Positions 27,205 to 35,404 of a stretch of DNA of 64,000 nucleotides are shown here, piece after piece. The first letter of the stretch is position 1. The number at the start of each line of letters is the position of its first letter. The notes below the pieces were generated by a model that made no database searches, had not been told where the DNA came from, and saw only the letters and a list, made by a program, of their open reading frames with translations. A program made the position numbers and the translations under genes. The stretch spans positions 248,001-312,000 of the forward strand of contig CAMYVW010000001.1 of assembly GCA_947302655.1 (NCBI GenBank), written 5' to 3'. This stretch comes from an uncultured Mycoplasmatota bacterium (GTDB taxonomy: Bacteria > Bacillota_I > Bacilli_A > RF39 > UBA660).

Positions 27205-28086
27205 ATGACAGATATTATAGTAAATTTATCTTATAACCCTAAAGATATTAAAGATTATGATAGAGCATGTTGTTATCTTTTATCTTTATGTAAAGATAAT
27301 AAAGAATTGAAGGTAATGAATGAACTATTAAATGATGGAAGTTATAATGAAAGAAAACTGTTTTCTGATGATAACTTCAACATGAAAGGGAATTCTTATA
27401 TAGAAGCTAAAAAAAGAATAGGTATGGCAATGCTACTTTTAACTAACCCAGAAACCTTTAATATACTCATGGAAAACAACATAGTTTACTTTCACGGAAC
27501 AAATGCAAACTCACTTCCAGGAATATTAAAAAACGGTCTATGTTCTGCAAGTAAAATTAATAACATGGGGGAAAATGTAAAAACTGGCGAATTATCAACA
27601 AATAAAAATAAGGGAAGAAATTTTATTAGCTTTACAGATGTGCTAGACGATGCAGTAGATTATTCATTTTTTAAACCTAATGAAAAAAATAATATCTTAA
27701 ACCTTGATTTTCCAATTATTTTTGGCACTACAAAAGACTCCTTAGATAAGTATAAACTTTTAAGCATACCATCAGACTTACCAGAAATAGACGTTATTGA
27801 TAGTTTTTCACTAAATGATATAAGAATAATAATGGTTCCATCTGATAAAGTAGATTATGTGTCTAACATGTTAAGTTCAACAACGATTAAAATAATGCCT
27901 ATTGATGTCCTAAAAGATAAAACATTTTGTTATGTTGATTATCGATATGATAATAAAATATACATTTTTCAAGACAAATATGAGGATTTTAAGAAAAAAA
28001 GAAACCTTGAATTAAGTGTAAGTTTAATTAATAACAATTATCAAGAAATTGCTGATTTTGAGCAAAATAACGTATCTAGAAAGTAG
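27205..28086 (+). CDS. Unknown protein with ADP-ribosyltransferase-like motifs
   Basis: 293 residues, no membrane segment. The central part reads VYFHGTNANSLPGILKNGL followed 40-50 residues later by NFISFTDVLDDAVDYS. A His-Gly-Thr strand, an IL..GL helix and a later aromatic/Ser strand with an Ala-containing helix are the layout of the KptA/PARP/DarT-like fold. A third-position acidic residue is not obvious. This is a motif-level guess, and it could be an unrelated fold. The gene is monocistronic, with its own terminator, inserted between tmcAL and DUF177-rpmF in an otherwise conserved Bacillus-type block. AAGGTGATGTT precedes the ATG. Confidence 0.55.
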   Translation: MTDIIVNLSYNPKDIKDYDRACCYLLSLCKDNKELKVMNELLNDGSYNERKLFSDDNFNMKGNSYIEAKKRIGMAMLLLTNPETFNILMENNIVYFHGTNANSLPGILKNGLCSASKINNMGENVKTGELSTNKNKGRNFISFTDVLDDAVDYSFFKPNEKNNILNLDFPIIFGTTKDSLDKYKLLSIPSDLPEIDVIDSFSLNDIRIIMVPSDKVDYVSNMLSSTTIKIMPIDVLKDKTFCYVDYRYDNKIYIFQDKYEDFKKKRNLELSVSLINNNYQEIADFEQNNVSRK

Positions 28087-28123
28087 TAGATACATAAATT
28101 TTAAAAAAATATGAATTATTTCT

Positions 28124-28152
28124 AAAGGGATATTGTAAAATATCCCTTTTTT
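28124..28152 (+). terminator. Terminator of the ART-like gene
   Basis: AAAGGGATATT, loop, AATATCCCTTT and a T run. Confidence 0.85.
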
Positions 28153-28201
28153 AATATATTAATATATTTATGTATGTTATAATTTTTATGGTGATAAACA
28201 T

Positions 28202-28684
28202 ATGATTATAGATTTAAATAAACTTAATATAAATGGTTCAATAAATATTGATGAGTTATTAACATATGATATAGAGTGTTATAAAGATACATCAATAAAA
28301 GAACTTAAACCTGTTAAAGTTAGTGGAAGAATATTTTATAATATTTCTGATGAAATTGAACTTGATCTTGATGTTGAAGGGATAATGATTCTAGAAGATA
28401 GTATAACCCTTGAACCCATAGAATATCCATATAGTTTTAATATTAATGAACCCATTACTGAATCAAACGAAGAAATAAAGGATTATTATCAAAATAGTAA
28501 AAATACACTTGATATTATGCCAATTTTATGGCAAAATATTGTATTGGAAGTTCCGATTTCAATTACGAAAGAAAAAGATGCTCATCTTTCAGGTGAAGGT
28601 TGGGAGCTTAATAATGAAGAAGAAAATAATATAGATCCAAGATTAGCTGAACTTAGTAAGCTACTTGACGAAGGGAAGGAGTGA
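28202..28684 (+). CDS. DUF177 (YceD/YlbN) family protein
   Basis: 160 residues. The family pattern is visible: [20 protein letters not shown] in the middle, an acidic linker, VPISI, and the closing [16 protein letters not shown]177 proteins are almost always encoded directly before rpmF, as here, and are linked to ribosome or 23S rRNA maturation, without a firm mechanism. The gene ends 4 bases before rpmF and supplies its ribosome site (GGAGTGA). Confidence 0.9.
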   Translation: MIIDLNKLNINGSINIDELLTYDIECYKDTSIKELKPVKVSGRIFYNISDEIELDLDVEGIMILEDSITLEPIEYPYSFNINEPITESNEEIKDYYQNSKNTLDIMPILWQNIVLEVPISITKEKDAHLSGEGWELNNEEENNIDPRLAELSKLLDEGKE

Positions 28685-28688
28685 TACC

Positions 28689-28877
28689 ATGGCAGTACCT
28701 TTTAGAAGAACTAGTAAAACTAAAAAGAGAATGCGTCGTACTCATTTAAAGAAAGAAGTAGGTGCTTTAACAACTTGTCCTAAATGTGGAGCTACAGTTA
28801 GACCTCATAGAGCTTGTCCTAAATGTGGATACTACAAGAACGTTAAAGTAGTTAAAGTAGAAAAAGAAGAAAAATAA
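28689..28877 (+). CDS. rpmF: 50S ribosomal protein L32
   Basis: 62 residues from ATG 28689: [19 protein letters not shown], then a zinc-binding CPKC...CPKC pair, so this is the zinc-bearing form. The start is fixed by the MAVP N-terminus of the family and by GGAGTGA upstream; an in-frame longer start at 28665 is not used. It forms one unit with the DUF177 gene and ends at a strong terminator. Confidence 0.97.
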   Translation: MAVPFRRTSKTKKRMRRTHLKKEVGALTTCPKCGATVRPHRACPKCGYYKNVKVVKVEKEEK

Positions 28878-28900
28878 TTATCAACAATTAATTATTTAAG

Positions 28901-28935
28901 AGACTTTACACAATGTGTAAAGTTTCTTTTTTTTT
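28901..28935 (+). terminator. Terminator of DUF177-rpmF
   Basis: CTTTACAC, loop AAT, GTGTAAAG followed by a long T run. Confidence 0.9.
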
Positions 28936-28958
28936 GTAAAGAAATTAACATTTTTGTA

Positions 28959-28987
28959 TAGACAAGCATCATTAATTTTAGTAATAT
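28959..28987 (+). promoter_or_regulatory. Promoter of the mraZ (dcw) operon
   Basis: TAGACA (28959-28964), a 17-base spacer and TAATAT (28982-28987). The MraZ boxes begin right at the -10 and cover the expected start of transcription. Confidence 0.6.
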
Positions 28988-29022
28988 AGTGGTAGACAGT
29001 GGCACATAGTGGAAGAAAGTGG
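28988..29022 (+). promoter_or_regulatory. Four MraZ boxes (AGTGG, 10-base period)
   Basis: AGTGG occurs at 28988, 28998, 29008 and 29018, exactly 10 bases apart and thus on one face of the helix. MraZ autorepresses its operon by binding short GTG-containing direct repeats in this position in other bacteria, so autoregulation of the dcw operon is a safe inference. Confidence 0.85.
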
Positions 29023-29031
29023 GGGATTTCA

Positions 29032-29466
29032 ATGTTCATGGGTGAGTTTCATCACAATATTGATGAAAAAGGCAGATTAGTTATACCAAACAAGTTCAGA
29101 CTTGAACTTGGTGAACGTTTCATTATTACACGTGGTCTTGAGAAGTGTTTATATGCTTATTCAATTACTGAGTGGAATAATATCGTTGATAAACTAAAGA
29201 AATTACCATTTACAAAGAAAGATGCTCGTACTTTCATCAGAGCTTTCTTTTCAGGAGCTGCTGAGTGTGAATTTGATCGACAAGGTCGAATTAATATTAC
29301 CTCCCCATTGGTTAGTTACGCCGATTTAACGAAGGAATGCGTTGTAATCGGCGCTAACGACCGTTTAGAGATTTGGGGTAAAGCAAATTGGGATAATTTC
29401 TTCACTGAAAATAGTGAGAAGTTGGAAGATATTGCGGAAAACTTATTTAACGAGATGGATATCTAA
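29032..29466 (+). CDS. mraZ: Transcriptional regulator MraZ
   Basis: 144 residues with two SpoVT/AbrB-type halves: [21 protein letters not shown] and later [16 protein letters not shown] use ATG 29032 (MFMGEFHH), which has GGGGGAT upstream and matches family length; the longer in-frame start at 28999 would run through the operator boxes. The protein likely binds the four AGTGG boxes just upstream. The stop overlaps the rsmH start by one base (TAATG). Confidence 0.95.
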   Translation: MFMGEFHHNIDEKGRLVIPNKFRLELGERFIITRGLEKCLYAYSITEWNNIVDKLKKLPFTKKDARTFIRAFFSGAAECEFDRQGRINITSPLVSYADLTKECVVIGANDRLEIWGKANWDNFFTENSEKLEDIAENLFNEMDI

Positions 29467-30386
29467 TGCATTATAGTGTTATGTTATCCGAAGCCATTGA
29501 AGGCTTAAATATTAAAGATGAAGGAATCTATGTCGATGCAACTTTAGGATATGCTGGACATAGCTCCGAAATTTTAAAGCGTTTGAAAAGGGGTTTTCTA
29601 TTCGCCTTTGATCAGGATAAGGAAGCAATTAATTATTCTGAGAAAAAATTAAGTGAAATATCTTTAAATTTTAAAATTATTCATTCCAATTTCTGTAACT
29701 TAAAAGAAAAGTTACGTGAGGAGAAAGTAGACAAGGTAGACGGTATTATCTTCGACCTTGGTTTGTCGTCGCCTCAAATTGATGATGCATCACGTGGTTT
29801 TTCGTTCATGAATGAAGCAAAGCTAGATATGAGAATGAACAAGGAAGCTACAAAAAATGCATATGACATCGTAAATAATTATTCAAAGGATGAACTTTCT
29901 AGGATTTTCTACGATTATGGAGAAGAAAAACTAGGAGGGGTAATTGCCCGAAAAATTACTGATTATCGTAAAAATAAATCCATTGAAACAACCACTGAAT
30001 TAGTTGAAGTAATAAAATCAGCAGTTGGAGCAAATTACTTTTTTAAAAATCATCCCGAAAGAGAAATCTTTCAAGCAATAAGAATTGAAGTAAATGATGA
30101 ATTAAAAGTTTTAGAAAAAGTTCTTCCTGATGCTATTGAAATGTTAAATAAGGGCGGAAGAATATCTGTTATAACCTTCCATTCGCTTGAAGATAGGATT
30201 GTTAAAAAAATATTTAAAAAATATAGTGAGGTTGATGAAGTATTTAAAGGAATGCCCGAAGTTCCACTTGAATACCAACCGAAAATCAAATTAATAAATA
30301 AAAAACCACTATTACCAAGTGAAAAGGAGATTAATGAAAACTCACGCAGTAAGAGTGCTAAGTTAAGAATAATAGAAAGGATCTAG
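29466..30386 (+). CDS. rsmH: 16S rRNA (cytosine-1402-N4)-methyltransferase RsmH
   Basis: 306 residues. Family motifs: HYSVMLSEAIEGL at the N-terminus, the AdoMet-binding DATLGYAGHS near residue 24, DGIIFDLGLSSPQIDDASRG and VITFHSLEDRIVK near the end. It methylates C1402 in the ribosomal P site. It is the second gene of the dcw operon, translationally coupled to mraZ through the TAATG overlap, and 5 bases before ftsL. Confidence 0.97.
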   Translation: MHYSVMLSEAIEGLNIKDEGIYVDATLGYAGHSSEILKRLKRGFLFAFDQDKEAINYSEKKLSEISLNFKIIHSNFCNLKEKLREEKVDKVDGIIFDLGLSSPQIDDASRGFSFMNEAKLDMRMNKEATKNAYDIVNNYSKDELSRIFYDYGEEKLGGVIARKITDYRKNKSIETTTELVEVIKSAVGANYFFKNHPEREIFQAIRIEVNDELKVLEKVLPDAIEMLNKGGRISVITFHSLEDRIVKKIFKKYSEVDEVFKGMPEVPLEYQPKIKLINKKPLLPSEKEINENSRSKSAKLRIIERI

Positions 30387-30391
30387 TACAT

Positions 30392-30688
30392 ATGGCTAAG
30401 AAAACTGGAAAAAGAATTAAATTTCTTAAAGGTGAAAAATTAATGTATTTACTACTTTTATTTATAATTATTGCTATTCCAGTTGGAAAAGTATGTACTC
30501 AGGCAATTCTTTCAGAAAGTAATATAAAAGTAGAAAAATTAAGAAAAGATATTAATAAACAACAAAAATATAATGAAAGTTTAAATATGAAAATAAGTGA
30601 ACTTGCTTCACTTGAAAATGTTGAATCTATTGCAAACGAATTAGGATTATCTTATAATAATGATAATATTAAGACTGTATCAGAATAA
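30392..30688 (+). CDS. ftsL: FtsL-like cell division protein
   Basis: 98 residues: a basic cytoplasmic start (KKTGKRIKFLKGEK), one membrane segment (about 18-35, LMYLLLLFIIIAIPVG) and a heptad-rich extracellular part, the FtsL layout. The sequence itself is weakly conserved, so the call leans on size, topology and position between rsmH and a class B PBP. It would be part of the divisome complex that activates septal peptidoglycan synthesis. Confidence 0.82.
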   Translation: MAKKTGKRIKFLKGEKLMYLLLLFIIIAIPVGKVCTQAILSESNIKVEKLRKDINKQQKYNESLNMKISELASLENVESIANELGLSYNNDNIKTVSE

Positions 30689-30699
30689 GGTGAATTACT

Positions 30700-32805
30700 A
30701 TGAAACAAAAAAGAATAATGTTAAAAAAATTACCAATAGTTAATGTCATTATTCTTTTTTTATTTGCTGCAATAATGCTAAAAGTAATGTATATTTCTTT
30801 AAGTAAAAAGGTTGATGGTATAGATATTAAAAAATTTGCTGATAACAGAAATACTCAAGAAGATACTTTATTTGCTAAAAGGGGAACTATATATGATAAA
30901 AATGGAGAAGTTTTAGCTCAAAGTGTTAATTCATATACCATAATTGCCTATTTATCTGAAAAAAGAACTGAGAATCCTGATAAACCAAGACATGTAGTAG
31001 ATAAAGAATATACAGCTGAGCAGCTATCTGAACACTTAGGTATTGAAAAAGAACAAATATTAAAACAATTAAATAAAGATAAATATCAAGTTGAGTTTGG
31101 TACTAAAGGAAGAAATTTATCTGAATTAAAAAAATCTGAAATAGAAGCCCTAGATTTACCAGGGATAGATTTCATGGTTAGTACTAAAAGATTCTATAAA
31201 ATGGGTAATTTTGCATCATACATTGTTGGTTATGCCAAAGCAGATGAAAAAGGAAATATCTTTGGTGAAATGGGTGTAGAAGAATATTTTAATAATAAAT
31301 TAGAAGGTAAAAATGGTAAAAAAATATACCAAAAAGATTTATATGGATATCAAATTCCAAATACACCATCTATTACTGAAGATCCTATTGATGGAGAAAA
31401 TATTTATCTAACAATTGATAATAATATTCAAATTATTGTTGAAAAAGCAATTAAAAACTTATCTAATGAACATGAACTAGAGTGGATGACATTTTCAGTA
31501 ATGGATGCTAATACTGGTGCAATTGTTGCTAGCGCATCAATTCCATCTTTTAATCCAAATGAATTAAATACAATCGAGTCATACTTAAATCCACTTGTAT
31601 CATATCAATATGAACCTGGTTCAACTATGAAAACATTTTCCTTTTTAGCAGCTATGGAAAATGGGGTTTATCAAGGAGATAAAACATATGATTCAGGTAA
31701 AGTTGTTTTGGATGATGAAGTAACTATTCACGACTCTAATAAAGTTGGTTGGGGAACTATAACATATGATACAGGTTTTGCTTACTCATCAAATGTTGCT
31801 GCAACTAACTTAGGTTTAAAACTTGGTGTTTCTAAATTAAAAACTTTTTATCAAAAAGCTGGTTTTGGTCAAAAAACAGGTATAGAGCTTCCAGGTGAAA
31901 TAAATGGAAAAATAAACTTCCAATATAAAAGTGAACTTGCAAATGCAACCTTTGGTCAAGGTATAACAACAACACCTATTCAAACCCTTCAAGCATATAG
32001 TATCTTTACAAATAATGGAACAATGATTAAACCATATATTGTTGATCATATAACTGATAGTGAAGGAAAAACTATTTATAAAGGTAAAAGAACTGTTGTA
32101 AGAGATGTTGCATCAAGTAAAAATATTAATCACATGAATCAGTTAATGCATAATGTGGTATATAATGGTTTAACTAATTACTGGCAACCTAATAATGTAA
32201 CTATGATAGGAAAAACAGGTACAGCTCAAATAGCAAGTCCAAATGGTGGATATCAACAAGGAAAATATGATGTTATTAAAAGTATAGCTGCAATATTTCC
32301 TGAAGAAAATCCTAAGTATATAATTTATGTTTCAGCTAAGAAATATGTTGGTGGAACAAAAGAGTTTGCTGGTTGTGTTACTAAAGCAGTGGAAGAAATA
32401 GCAAGTTATGCAAATATAAATTATAAAGAAGAAAATACGGTTGTTCCAACAAAAGTAGTTACTGTTCCAAATTATATAAATAAAAATGCATCAGAAGTAT
32501 CTACTAATATAACATCACTTGGTTTAATACCTATTGTTATAGGTGATGGAGATAAAGTTATAAAGCTTAACTTTGATAAAGGTACTAAAATTTTACAAGG
32601 AGAAAAACTAATTGTTTTAACTAATAGTCATAACTATGTAATGCCTGATATTACTGGTTGGTCAAGAACAGATGTTGTCTCTTTATGTAAACTACTTAAT
32701 ATTAAATACAATATTGAAGGTTATGGAACTGTAACTTCATATAGCATTCCTGCTGGTAGTAGTATTAATCAAGAAGATATTTTAAGTGTAAATCTTAATG
32801 TTTAA
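30700..32805 (+). CDS. Class B penicillin-binding protein with two PASTA domains (PBP2B/SpoVD type)
   Basis: 701 residues. An N-terminal membrane anchor (about 10-30) is followed by a dimerisation domain beginning FAKRGTIYDKNGEVLAQ and the transpeptidase with SxxK at Ser308 (EPGSTMKTF), SxN (SSNVAAT, about 364) and KTG (about 505, GKTGTAQIA). Two PASTA domains follow at about 586-643 and 646-701. It would be the septal transpeptidase, or its sporulation relative SpoVD, cross-linking peptidoglycan. It ends the dcw operon here; mraY, murD and ftsW are not found downstream. AAGGTGAA precedes the ATG. Confidence 0.92.
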   Translation: MKQKRIMLKKLPIVNVIILFLFAAIMLKVMYISLSKKVDGIDIKKFADNRNTQEDTLFAKRGTIYDKNGEVLAQSVNSYTIIAYLSEKRTENPDKPRHVVDKEYTAEQLSEHLGIEKEQILKQLNKDKYQVEFGTKGRNLSELKKSEIEALDLPGIDFMVSTKRFYKMGNFASYIVGYAKADEKGNIFGEMGVEEYFNNKLEGKNGKKIYQKDLYGYQIPNTPSITEDPIDGENIYLTIDNNIQIIVEKAIKNLSNEHELEWMTFSVMDANTGAIVASASIPSFNPNELNTIESYLNPLVSYQYEPGSTMKTFSFLAAMENGVYQGDKTYDSGKVVLDDEVTIHDSNKVGWGTITYDTGFAYSSNVAATNLGLKLGVSKLKTFYQKAGFGQKTGIELPGEINGKINFQYKSELANATFGQGITTTPIQTLQAYSIFTNNGTMIKPYIVDHITDSEGKTIYKGKRTVVRDVASSKNINHMNQLMHNVVYNGLTNYWQPNNVTMIGKTGTAQIASPNGGYQQGKYDVIKSIAAIFPEENPKYIIYVSAKKYVGGTKEFAGCVTKAVEEIASYANINYKEENTVVPTKVVTVPNYINKNASEVSTNITSLGLIPIVIGDGDKVIKLNFDKGTKILQGEKLIVLTNSHNYVMPDITGWSRTDVVSLCKLLNIKYNIEGYGTVTSYSIPAGSSINQEDILSVNLNV

Positions 32806-32867
32806 GATAATTGTTATATATTTTATACTGTGTTAATCTATATATAGATAGTAAAGGGTGATAGAGT

Positions 32868-33599
32868 ATGTTTATAGGAGAAAATCCAATTCATATAAAA
32901 GTAGAAAATAAAAATGATATAGCTAAATTAGTATTAATGCCTGGAGATCCTCTAAGAGCTAAATATATAGCAGAAAATTTTTTAGAAGATGCTAAAGAAG
33001 TAACAAGTGTAAGAAATATGCTTGGTTTTACTGGAAAATATAAAGGCGTAGAAGTAACTGTAATGGGTTCTGGTATGGGAATGCCTTCAATGGGAATATA
33101 CTCATTTGAATTATTTCATTTCTTTGATGTTAAAAGAATTATTAGAATAGGTACATGTGGTGTTGTATCACCTGAAGTAAAAGTACCTGAACTTATTCTT
33201 GCAAATAAGATTTTTAGTGAATCAACATATGCTTTTGCATTTAATGGATACACTAAAAATACTGTTGACTGTAATGAAAGACTTAATAGTATTATAAAGA
33301 TGAGTGCTAAAGAACTTGGAATAAAACTTCATGAAGGAGCATTTTTAACAACTGATGTCTTTGGACCATATGTTGATATAGACGCAATCCTTAATCGCGT
33401 TCCTAAAAATATTGATTTATTAGCTGAAGAAATGGAAGGATTTGCATTAATTCATACAGCTAATTACTTTTCAAGAGAAGCAGCTGTCATAGCAACTGCT
33501 GTTGATTCAAAATTCTCTGAAACAGTTCTTAGTATTGAAGAAAGAGAACAATCACTTAACGATATGATTAAATTAGCATTAGAAAGTGTTATAAAATAA
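32868..33599 (+). CDS. deoD: Purine nucleoside phosphorylase, DeoD type
   Basis: 243 residues, usual length. Family motifs are VLMPGDPLRAKYIA (phosphate site), MGSGMGMPSMGIYS, IRIGTCGVV and the nucleoside-binding LLAEEMEGFAL. It cleaves purine (deoxy)ribonucleosides with phosphate in salvage. AAGGGTGA precedes the ATG. The gene is monocistronic and ends at a terminator shared with the converging mutase gene. Confidence 0.96.
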   Translation: MFIGENPIHIKVENKNDIAKLVLMPGDPLRAKYIAENFLEDAKEVTSVRNMLGFTGKYKGVEVTVMGSGMGMPSMGIYSFELFHFFDVKRIIRIGTCGVVSPEVKVPELILANKIFSESTYAFAFNGYTKNTVDCNERLNSIIKMSAKELGIKLHEGAFLTTDVFGPYVDIDAILNRVPKNIDLLAEEMEGFALIHTANYFSREAAVIATAVDSKFSETVLSIEEREQSLNDMIKLALESVIK

Positions 33600-33605
33600 A
33601 AATAA

Positions 33606-33632
33606 ATCGAGGATTTAAATCCTCGATTTTTT
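33606..33632. terminator. Bidirectional terminator between deoD and the hexomutase
   Basis: ATCGAGGATTT, AAATCCTCGAT with flanking A and T runs in both directions. Confidence 0.9.
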
Positions 33633-35014
33633 TAATTATTTTTATAAAAATTAATCAAATATTCTATTTGTTTTTTTAATTTTTCTAAATCTTTAGAGTT
33701 TGAAGCTTCACATCTCATTGTAAGGTTAGGACCTGTGTTACTTGCTCTAACTAAAGCCCATCCATTAGTAAATATTATTTTTACACCATCTATTTCGTTA
33801 GTGTAGAAGTTTTGACTGTGGGCGTATTTTTTAATTTTTTCAATAATTTCAAATTTTTTATCGTCACCAACATTATATTTAATTTCAGGTGTGTTTTCAT
33901 AGTGATTAATACCTTTTAGTAATTTACTTACAGTTTTAGTTTTATCTCGACTTAATATTTCAATTAATCTAAGTGCAGCGTATATACCTGAACCTATGCA
34001 TGCATCACGATCTCTAAAGAATATGTGACCTGAATACTCACCACCGAAAGCTAAGTTTTCTTCTTTTGTTTTAGCTTCTGTATAACTTGCTCCAGTTCGA
34101 TATTCAAGTGGTGTACCGCCTAGTTTAATTATTTCATCGTGAAGTGCTGCAGAACACTTAACATCATATAAGAATGTATTAGAGTATGTTCTATTGATAA
34201 GTTCTCTAATAATAATTATCATATATTTTTCAATAGAAACAATTTCACCTTTTTCACTTACAATTCCAACTCGATCTCCATCGCCATCAAAACCAAATCC
34301 AACATCTGCTTTATATTTTTTAACAGCTTCAATAAGTTGAGTCATATTTTCTGGAACGCTAGGATCTGGATGATGATTTGGAAATGTTCCATCACTAATT
34401 TCATTTATATAAATTGGTTTAATATTTAAAGCATCAAATATTTTTTTAGCAACTACACATGTAGTTCCATTACCTAAATCTAAAACAATTTTAGGTTTAT
34501 TGTTAGCTATCTTAGTGTTATCTATCATATATTTAATATATTTATCAAATATACTTTTATGTAAAAGATGTCCTTGACCAGCCTTAAAATTACCAGCTAT
34601 AAAATAATTTTTAAAGTCTTCAATCATTTCACCTCTAGCATTAGCTATATGGTCGAGTGAAAATTTAAAACCATTTTCATCTTTAGGATTATGACTAGCT
34701 GTAATCATAACACCAAATAAATGTTCTATATATCTTGCGTAGTAGTGCATCGGTGTTGTGATAAGTCCAAAATCAATAACATCACAACCAGTTGATAGAA
34801 TACCTTTAATAAGATGTGCATTTAAACTGTCAGATGATAATCTATTATCATGTGATACAACGCACTGCGTTTCATTACATTTTTCTTGAATATAAGAACC
34901 ATATGCTTGACCTAATTTAAATGCGACATTTTCATTTATTTCATCAGGATACTTACCACGAATATCATAGGCACGAAAAATATTATAATTCACAACTAGA
35001 TCCCTTACTTTCAA
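33632..35014 (-). CDS. Phosphomannomutase/phosphoglucomutase
   Basis: 460 residues of the alpha-D-phosphohexomutase family. The start is NIFRAYDIRGKYPDEIN; the phosphoserine loop is TASHNPKDENGFKF; the metal loop is GFDGDGDRVG; the sugar loop is GGEYSGHIFF; the phosphate-binding C-terminal domain contains RASNTGPNLTMRCEA. It interconverts hexose 1- and 6-phosphates for sugar nucleotide supply. AlgC/ManB-like proteins of this length usually accept both mannose and glucose. The assigned ATG has AAGTAAGGGATC about 10 bases upstream on its strand. Confidence 0.93.
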   Translation of the reverse strand: MKVRDLVVNYNIFRAYDIRGKYPDEINENVAFKLGQAYGSYIQEKCNETQCVVSHDNRLSSDSLNAHLIKGILSTGCDVIDFGLITTPMHYYARYIEHLFGVMITASHNPKDENGFKFSLDHIANARGEMIEDFKNYFIAGNFKAGQGHLLHKSIFDKYIKYMIDNTKIANNKPKIVLDLGNGTTCVVAKKIFDALNIKPIYINEISDGTFPNHHPDPSVPENMTQLIEAVKKYKADVGFGFDGDGDRVGIVSEKGEIVSIEKYMIIIIRELINRTYSNTFLYDVKCSAALHDEIIKLGGTPLEYRTGASYTEAKTKEENLAFGGEYSGHIFFRDRDACIGSGIYAALRLIEILSRDKTKTVSKLLKGINHYENTPEIKYNVGDDKKFEIIEKIKKYAHSQNFYTNEIDGVKIIFTNGWALVRASNTGPNLTMRCEASNSKDLEKLKKQIEYLINFYKNN

Positions 35015-35076
35015 ATATAATATATCATATATATGACTATTTTGTGTAGTATTAAATAAAAAAATAAAAAAAATTT

Positions 35077-35106
35077 TTTACATAGAATTGCTAAAGAATA
35101 TATATT
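35077..35106 (+). promoter_or_regulatory. Probable promoter of the ileS leader
   Basis: TTTACA (35077-35082), an 18-base spacer and TATATT (35101-35106). It is the only good promoter between the divergent mutase gene and the T-box leader. Confidence 0.45.
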
Positions 35107-35111
35107 GATTT

Positions 35112-35386
35112 TTCCCTGGAAATATGGTAATATTCTCTTTAGAAAAAGCGAAGAACAAGAAGAGTATACTTTAAAAGTATCTTTTAGAGAGTTAAGCATT
35201 TTGGTGAAAGTTTAATAAGAAAAATTAAGTAGAAAATCACTTGGGAGCTGGATAGCAGAAAATTATTAGTAAGTTATCCCGGATATTTTTTATCAATCAA
35301 TATTCGTTAGAATGTAATTAAGTATTAATTAAGGATGGTACCGCGTAAACTATGCTCCTTTAGCATAGATTGCGTGGTTTTTTTAA
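35112..35386 (+). promoter_or_regulatory. T-box riboswitch controlling ileS
   Basis: The leader holds the stem I landmarks AGAGAG and GGTGAAAG, a probable specifier ATC (Ile) at 35236-35238 in the context GAAAATCACTTGGGAGCTG, and the T-box AAGGATGGTACCGCG at 35331-35345. A terminator stem (ACTATGC...GCATAG with flanking CGCG/TGCG) ends in seven T. Uncharged tRNA-Ile would stabilise the antiterminator and let transcription into ileS. The 5' boundary is approximate. Confidence 0.93.
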
Positions 35387-35404
35387 AGAAAGGATTTGGT
35401 TAAC

